From Halichondria panicea (taxonomy: Eukaryota; Porifera; Demospongiae; Suberitida; Halichondriidae), in NCBI RefSeq assembly GCF_963675165.1, contig NC_087385.1:6746912-6810911 (forward strand): DNA of 64,000 nucleotides. The letters are read 5' to 3'. Shown here piece after piece: positions 56,001 to 64,000 of the stretch. The notes beneath the pieces were generated by a model. That model saw only the letters and a program-made list of their open reading frames with translations, made no database searches and was not told the origin of the DNA. The position numbers were made by a program, and so were the translations under genes. Numbering within the stretch: the stretch's first letter is position 1; every line of letters starts with the position of its first letter.

Positions 56001-59000
56001 ACTGTGAATGTGATGACCTTCAACGATGCCCCTGAGGCCGACCTCAGCGGTCCAGCTGTGAGGGGTAACAACGCAGAGGCGGATTATATCGAGGCAGGAC
56101 CCCCCACACTCGTCATTCCTGCCATGACCATTCAAGATGAAGACAGTTTCATTATCTCACAGGCTAATGTAAGGATTGCAGTGGTGTTCGATGTTGGATC
56201 AGAGCGACTGATAATCAATCCCTCTCTAGCCTCAGGCGCTGGCATAACTTGTTCCCCTAGTAACTGTGAAGGAACTGACATCACTCTAACAGGAACTTCT
56301 TCACTCATGAATTACCAAACTGTACTGCAAAGTCTACGCTATGTGAACGATCTACTAGCAACAGATTTGCCGAATTTGAGAGATCGAGATATATTTTTAA
56401 TTGTTTTTGACAATGAAGGCACCAGCAGTGACCCTAATACGAATGTCATCCTCAACTTTGTCCCTATAAATCCTCGTGTGATTATACAATTAGATGCCCC
56501 CAACCAGGACTATGCCGTCAATTTCACTGAGACTCAAGTATCTCCCGTGTCCCTCGTTCGTCTCGTGCGAATCGTCGACAGTTCAATAGAAACTCTGGAC
56601 TCTGTGGTTGTGTTTATCCGTCCCAATCTCCCCCCAGGCATTGTGGAGGACCAGGAGCTACTGCAGATCACTAGCACTGCTAATCTGAGCATCTCCGTGG
56701 AAATCAACACAGCTCTCAAGCGAATTACATTCTCTCAGACGGCCCCAGTGGCGGAGTATTTGGATGCTATCAACCGTGTGTTGTACTTCAATGGAGAGGC
56801 AGAACCAGTTCCCATCACGAGGTTTGTGGACTTTGTCGTCAACCCAGGGGGTGGAGCTCCCAACGACACTGCCACCACTAATATCACAATCTTCAATATC
56901 AACGACCAGTCGCCTGAGTGCTCCCCAGTAGACCCCACTATGCAAGTGAGAGAGGATACTCCACCCAACTCCATCGTTTATACTCTATTGGCCACTGATA
57001 GTGACGTGGGGGCGGATGGTGCTATCTTATACTCTATCACCAACGGAGACACTTCTTTGTTCAATATCACCACGGTAACTGCCGGCAACGAGCAGAATGG
57101 AAACCTGTATTTGCTGAGTGGTTTAGATCGCGAGACGGTAGACAGTTATACTATCGAGGTGACGACGTGTGATATGGGATCTCCTCAACTGTGCTGCAGT
57201 TACATCGTGACCATTGAGGTGATTGACGCTAACGACTTGCCCCCTGTATTTGCAGACCCCGCCTACTTCACGTCTGTCACTGAGAACAATGGCACTGATC
57301 TGATAAGATTTGCCGTTACTGATGGAGATATTGGTATCAATGAAGACATAGTGGACCTGCGGATTGATACCAACAGCTACAATCAACGTGCTGGCTGCAT
57401 AGGTAACTTCCAAACGCGAGTGGAATCTGGTGTTCCGATTTTATCAACATCCGGTGTTGATTTTGAGGAAGTACAGGTGTGTACTTTTGTCGTCATAGCT
57501 ACAGACGGTGGCACCCCCTCCATGGAAGGAAGGGCCAATGTAACAGTGACTATCGTTAACCAAGATGACTTCCCACCAGAGTTTGCAATGAACATCTTCC
57601 TGTTTCTCGTTGAGGAGGAGAATTCATTCCCTCTGATTATTGGACGCCTGGTTGCTACTGACATCGACAGCCCTGACGACAGCCTTGTGTTCTCCCCAGC
57701 AACCATTGGTGGACAATTCTCCATCGACCCAAACAATGGTAGCATCTCTATTCTGTTTGAGGGAGATCGAGATGTTCAGACTAACTATAACTTTGGAGTA
57801 ACCGTTAGTGATCCAGCTGGCAACACCGACACTGCCATGGTCACTGTGGAGATCACTGCCATTAACAACGATGCCCCTGTGCTGGACCTCAACGCCACCG
57901 ATCCAACATCTCTTAATGCTAGAACTTCTGCCACTTTCATTGAAGAGGGGCCGGCAGTCGTTATCCCCACTGACCCCCAGATCATAGACCCGGACGAGGT
58001 GGCATTCTCAATAGCATACATTCAAGTGAGTGTTGCTAACTCTGGCGATTCATCTCAGGAGGTGCTCTCCATCAATGCTGACTCAGCTCTCTACACTATC
58101 ATCTCCTGTCCAACCACCTCTCCCCCCAGTGCATTCTGCGTGCAACCAGTAGCCGGGGCAACGGAGGCACAAGTCAATGATCTCCTGCAGAGCTTCACCT
58201 ATCAAAACACCGAGAATGAGTTCACCGCCTGCAGGGACGACCTCTACAGCTGTGTCGCTGGACCTCTCTCTAGGACTCTTCTGTTTGTCGTCAATGACAA
58301 TCGATTCAGCAGCGTTGCGAGTGAAGCTTATGTCATCCTCCAGCCAGTGAATGATGCACCTGTGCTTGACCTTGACACCTCCGCCGCTGGTGTGGACTAT
58401 GAGGCAAGGTTCAGGGAAGGAGAAGGTCCCATTGATATTGTCAGCTCCAATGGCTATTCCATCACAGACGATGATAATGCACAGCTTCAATCACTCAACT
58501 GTGACCTCACCAACCCTCAGGACGGTAGTGATGAATTCCTCCTCCTTAATGCTTCAGCTGTTCCCCCCTCCCTCACTGCCGTTGTATCACCTGATGCTTA
58601 TGCCATCTCCATTACTGGAGCAGCCAGCGTTGGTGACTATACCACCATTATGCGCCTTATCCAGTACAACAGTATCACCAATAATCCCGATGTCACCATT
58701 CGAGTGGTTCAGTGCTCTGTGTCTGACGGATTGCTAAGCAGTGAAGTAGCCAGCACTGCCATAGATTATCGTACCGTCAACCAGATACCAGAGCTGGACC
58801 TAGACACCACCTCCCTTGACGTTGGGTATTCAGTGAACTTTGTAGAAGATGGTAGTGCAATTTCTCTCACTAACTCAGCCCTACTGACTGACGGAGATAA
58901 TACCAATATGCAGAGGCTAACGGTCACACTAATGGGCGCGGCTGGACCTCAGGAGGTGCTCTCAGTGGATGCAACATTCATCACCACACCCCTCACCTCG

Positions 59001-62000
59001 TCCTACACTTTCCCCATTCTCACAATCAATGGAGAAGCGTCCACTGCAATCTACCAGAGCATCATCAACTCCGTCTCCTATCTCAACACTGATGGAGAGA
59101 TTGCCGATGACAGTACAAGGATGGCTGTGTTTGTTGTACAGGACGCCAGTAGTGGAGACAGTGTTGCTGTGGTTACTAACATCACCATTACTCCAGTTGA
59201 CGATAATTCTCCTGTTTTTTCACCTAATAATCGGTACACCTTCAATGTTGATGAGAACAGTGCTGTAAACACTCTCGTTGGCACGGTAATTATCAGTGAT
59301 GATGATCTACCCTCGGGCAACGATGTTCCTCTATTCTCTATCATTTCCTCTGTACCTGCGATTGGAATGTCTGACTTTATCATCCGGAACAATCCTGCTC
59401 TGCCTTACACGGGTCAAGTGCTTGTCAATGGACAGCTGGACTATGACTCACGAGCGGACACGTATCTACTTGTGGTCCAAGCAAGCAGTGGACTGTTTAG
59501 CATCACAGGCGAGGTGACGGTCAATATCAACAACCTCCCTGACCTGCCCCCTCAGTTTACGTTTTGTCCGAGTGAATTCTCAGTGATGGAGAACGAGAAT
59601 ATAGGTGTACCTCTTATCCCCCCAGGCTGTGTTGCCGTGGACCCTGATAATCTGGACCCTATCACTTACTTTATCCATGGAAACGTCGTGGAAGGAGTCA
59701 GATTGATTGATATCAATCCTAGCACTGGCGCTATTTTTGTGGACAATAATATTGATCGAGAATCAGTGGGTGTGTCCTTCTCTGTGATAATATCAGCACT
59801 TGACTCCACCCTCTCAACAATTCAAAACAGTACGATCATCATCAGAGGAGAGAACGAATTCTCCCCTGAGTTCGATGCCGTCAGCTACTCTGCTACGGTA
59901 ACTGAGAATAATGCACCGAACCCATCTCCTCTCAGAACAGTGGTGGCAGCGGACCGAGACGAATCACCTGACCTCGATGCAAATCCCAACTTTGTCTCGA
60001 GAATAACTTACTCTTTTGTCGATCCGACTCCATTCTTCTCCATCAACAATGTCACAGGGGAGGTGCTCCAACAGTTGGTGGTGGACCGTGAGCAGAATCA
60101 GCAGTTTGTGCTTCAAGTGGTTGCCAGTGACAACGACCCCACGCCCGACGCCCGTACAAGACTGGTGACACTGTTCATTGAAGTGAGGAACGTTAACGAT
60201 GAGGCTCCACAGTTTATCAACCTTGACAACATAATTATAGTGTCTGAAGATGAGCCAGTGAGAAGAGCAGATCCATTCTACACTATTGGCTTCAATGACC
60301 CGGACTCGGACTCTTCCTTACAGCTGGTCCTAACTCCCCCCTCCGTAGAGTTTCTGCTGAACTCGGCCAATGGGCAGCTGAGGGTGAACACAGATCTTGA
60401 TGCAGATACTGAGCCGAGGATGTATTCCTACAACCTTACGCTGACTGACATCAACACTGATCCCCTATACGCCAACACTAGCATGTCTGTTACCGAGGAG
60501 ATAACCATTGTACTGCGAGACACTAACGATAATGTTCCCCAATTCACAATGGCGATATTTGAGGGTAGCATCACTGAGAACGAACCAGCTGGAAGTATCG
60601 TGCTTACAGTGGCTGCTACGGACGCAGACTATGGATTTGACCCTAACGGTGTTCCCAATGGCAACAACCAACTTCGCTACTCACTGCAAGGAGCTCCTCT
60701 CAACACCTTTGCCATTGACATGTCTACGGGTGTGATCACTAAGCTGCGAGTGCTGGACAGAGAGGAGCAATCTACGTACGAGTTCACAGTAGTTGTGCAA
60801 GACACGCCGCTGCCAGTGGATGGAATGTCTGTCTCTCCGCAGACCAACACTGCTATCATACAGATCAGTGTACTGGACGTTAACGAACTCCCCCCTCAGG
60901 CAGACCCAGACCGCTATTTTGTATCAATACCGGAGGACACACCCATAGGATCCAGCCTGGACACGACTGTGCCGGCCTACTGGAGGACTGGAGGTGACTC
61001 AGGTGTGTATCTGAGGGAGCTGCGTGAGGCCTCGGTGATCAACTCTGACACAGGCATCCTCATCTGTTCCATGTACACACTCACTGATGGAGGCAGCTTC
61101 TCACTGCAAGACGTCTACTACATCAATGGAGACAATTGCCTCAACGTCTCTCAAGCCACACCTATTCTACTCCGATCCCTTGTTGGCATGGCAAACGAGT
61201 CAGCCGTGAGAGAGCTCACCATCCCATTGGCTGATGATACGAGGAGCGATCTGCTCGGAATATTCAATCTGAACCCCACTGATGACACTTCCGACAGGTG
61301 AGCAATGTGGGGGGTCTACATACATAATAATGTAAGATATTTCAACAGCCATAACTTTAGTACCGTTGATCCAATGTCAAAAATGTTATGATTTTCTGAA
61401 AGCTTAGAAAGAGACCTTTCAAATGATGTGTTGCAATCCAAAATTTCATTCGGGCCAGAATTTGTCATTTTTCGGCCTTACCATGGGCTATTATTATCCA
61501 TGGTATCACCAAATTGGCAAATAATTTTATCGTTCAAATATGACCTTTGATGACACCATTTGAAAGGTCTCTTTCTAAGCTTTCAGAAATTCATAAAATT
61601 AAATGCACAGAATTCAAGTTATTGCAGCTGAAGCTAGAGCCCCTGAACCATTGATTAACAGTGGAGGGGGTTGTAGTTGAACACCTGTCAACAGACATGG
61701 GCATATTCAATGTTTTACATTATTGCCTTGAATGTTATCCCTACTGGTGCATGTCCACTACACAGGTTGTTCACATCTCTCTCCACTTCTCAGGTACCTC
61801 TCCCTGCCGACTGACTTCCTTGAGACCCGCTATTCTGTTATCAGCCATTCAATTAGCATTGTGTCCGACTCACTGGTGCGTGCCCTCAATGGGGAGACAC
61901 TCTTAGGCCAGTACCAATGCACCCTCGCTAGCGGGACACCCATAGTGGCCGGAAGCACGTACAATGTCCTCTCCGACTTCTCCAGCTGCAATACTGTGGG

Positions 62001-64000
62001 TGGAGGATTCAGATTTGCCGGTTTGTCGACAAGCATCAATCAAAACTATCTGTATAGTTACCGTGGCAATAATGAACGCTGCTCTGTTATCTATGGCCCT
62101 CTAGCAACACAAGTTAGTTCAGAGCCGCTATTGGTGGATCCTCTCTTTGTGGGGGGTGGTGTGTACGTGAGATTGGGAGACGCTGGGTGTGATATTGACG
62201 ACTCCTGTGTGTATGTACCACGTGGTGACAGTGTATGCAACAACCCATCTCCAACCACTAATAGAGCCGTTACAATTCCTGTCTACGTCACTGACCCGGA
62301 TGGCCTGGACAATACTAACTTTGTGTTCTCGCTGGCACCTGGTCAGCCGACAGTGACGCCTTTCTTTGCCGTGAACTCGAGTACTGGACAGCTCTACTTG
62401 CTTCAAGAGATTGATCGAGATAATGCACTCAGCTTCTTCAACGTCAGTGTACAAGTTACAGATGGAACTTTTTCAGACCAGTTCTCAATCGAGGTAACCA
62501 TTGAAGATGTCAATGATAACAGCCCGATACCCACTTCCCCTCTGTTTGAGGGCAGTGTCAGAGAGAATGAGGATCCCCTCACTTTGGTTCTCACGGTAAC
62601 CTTCACCGACAATGATGATGGATCTAACGCTCAGTTAATATATTCTCTACCCCCAACAGCACTAGTAGATTTCATCATCAGCAACACCAGTGGAGAAATC
62701 TTCACTGCTAGAGTGTTTGATTATGAGGATGGACAAAATGAGTATCTATTCAATGTTACTGCAAGAGATGGTGGCGGACGCGAGGGAACCTCTCAGGTAC
62801 GGATAACAATCAGAGATCGCAATGATAACAGACCCACTGTGATAGTCGTTCCCACGGGAACAGCATTTGTAGAAGACTCTCCGCCCATTATACCTGCCAG
62901 CGTGACAGTTGAGGACAGGGACAGTAGTATCCACGCCATGTTCTTTGCCTTTGTGATTGTTGAGAATAATTTGGACGGAGAAGACGAGATACTGAGTATT
63001 GATACATCTCTTCTACCCCCCACTTTCAAACTGTGGTCATCTATCGGATCTGCTGGAATTTACGAGAATTCAACTGTTCTCCTGTTAGTGGGTGGAGACT
63101 CCCCGCAGACATACACCACTCTTCTCTCGGCTGTTACCTATGACAACCAAGCCGAACTAATCACCCGACCCCTAGACAGGACCATCACTTATCGCGTGTG
63201 TGACACATTCACAGAAACCACCTTCGGCCAGTTGAGTCTAGACACACAGCTGGCAATAAGTCCGCCAGACACCCCAACCACCCGCGATCTCACAGATGAA
63301 GAAGCTGAGCTACTCATTTCTGACTGCACTGCTGCTAACAATGCTGTCAACTCAACAGCTGTGGATCTTGTGGAGGCCAACGACAGGCCTCAGCTGATCA
63401 GGGCAGTGGTTCAATATCCACCAATCAGAGAAGATATAAGTGCTAGTGATAACCGTGGTCAGTACGTTGTTGAAACGTTTGAAGGAGTTATATTCGACCC
63501 CGATCGTCAACCCTACCCCAGCGATGTTGCCGTTACAGGAATTGACAGTAGCACCGCACAACCAACATTTGCTGTGCTCGCTAATGACCAAAACTGTCGC
63601 GCTAGATCCAACCAGATAGTTGCCAATGGTAGCTACGCGTGTGCCTCCAGGCTAGTGGAGGGAGGTCCTTGCTATTGTCCGGATCGTGTTGGATACACCC
63701 TCACCTGTTACGAGTACCAAGACACTGTGTTCATGTTCTGTCTTAGTGATAATATCTGCAGCATTTGTCAGTGCTCACCCCCCTCTACGACCTCTGACCT
63801 TTCAGCTGTATCGGTGGATTTTGGAGCAGGTTCCATTGATATCTCGCAGCTGTTACAGAACCAGTTCTTTATTTACGAGTTTACGGACACTAATCAGCTG
63901 TACAACTTTACATTTGGGTTTGCTAGTTTGATATTCACCCGAACAGATGCTAGTACAGTTATCAGTATGTTCACCTTTGATGTCACCTTCGAAGCATTCG
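53058..64000 (+). CDS. Giant cadherin/laminin-G adhesion protein (partial, 3' end outside window)
   Basis: A secreted or cell-surface adhesion protein. Exons 53058-54341, 54489-61297 and 61794-64000+ join in phase to at least 3430 residues with no stop at the edge. The signal peptide is MATAAVLFALLMATAAAQ. Two cadherin repeats (about 165-375) precede a laminin-G/concanavalin-like domain (about 490-700, with DDFTISMWIRV and NQWHFMTLTVD). Then come non-canonical cadherin-like repeats (about 790-1230 and 1555-2000) with NDAPVLDL starts and FIEEGPAVVI-type strands. Canonical cadherin repeats with calcium motifs follow (about 1235-1555, 2000-2600, 2850-3040; DANDLPPVF, DTNDNVPQF, DVNDNSP, LDRE, ATDxD). 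After them is a Cys-rich stretch (CPDRVGYTLTCYEY). No transmembrane part or cytoplasmic tail is reached, so type (Fat-like, protocadherin or sponge-specific) is open. Exon 2 alone is 6.8 kb. Confidence 0.9.
61325..61645. mobile_element. Fold-back MITE copy, inverted (cadherin intron 2)
   Basis: Reads in the opposite orientation to the other copies: aacagccataactttagtac at the left, ggctattattatccatgg in the centre, and ctttctaagctttcagaaat at the right. It makes up about two-thirds of the 496-bp intron; both splice sites lie outside it. Confidence 0.85.

Noticed and set aside
61298-61793. Cadherin intron 2 as an intron created by MITE insertion
   Set aside because: The MITE fills most of the intron, but neither splice site lies at its ends (27 bp and about 150 bp away), so insertion into an existing intron is simpler.

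Overview
The window is animal nuclear DNA. It holds many short introns with GT-AG borders, and metazoan-only families: a type IV collagen-like chain, a giant cadherin, LAMP proteins and an ETS transcription factor. Minisatellites, poly-C tracts and small fold-back transposons are dense. The shortened NC1-like end of the collagen, the very close gene spacing and the repeat load suggest a sponge or other early-branching animal. That is inference; I cannot name the species. Exon borders below come from reading splice sites, codon phase and family similarity by eye.

Layout, left to right. TUBE1 (minus, 3' end outside the window) lies head to head with UXS1 (plus). COPS2 (plus) and an ETS-domain gene (plus) follow in tandem. 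Convergent to the ETS gene is a roughly 39-exon collagen IV/spongin-like gene (minus, 19.2-30.1 kb). It is head to head with single-exon OXSM (plus), which converges on a two-exon RDH-like dehydrogenase (minus). From 33.0 to 38.0 kb I see no gene, only transposon material: a six-unit array of a fold-back MITE and a 2-kb element with GC-rich terminal inverted repeats. Then come an SLC19 thiamine/folate-type transporter (plus), a GT61-like glycosyltransferase (minus) and two paralogous LAMP genes (both minus). The LAMP genes are separated by a 743-bp TIR element with a 10-bp target duplication, by two large hairpins and by a Crypton-type tyrosine recombinase relic. Last are RFC4 (minus) and, divergent from it, a giant cadherin/laminin-G gene (plus) that runs off the right edge.

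The genes do not form one pathway. They are housekeeping genes (tubulin, COP9 signalosome, replication clamp loader, mitochondrial fatty-acid synthesis, UDP-xylose synthesis, transport) interleaved with animal matrix, adhesion and lysosome genes. The most distinctive signal is structural. In at least five places a minisatellite or short tandem duplication spans an exon-intron border, so that real splice sites sit beside one to ten copies of themselves: COPS2 three times, the GT61 gene once, the second LAMP gene once. Where I could follow the reading frame (COPS2 exon 2, GT61 exon 3), using a decoy copy would shift the frame or hit a stop.
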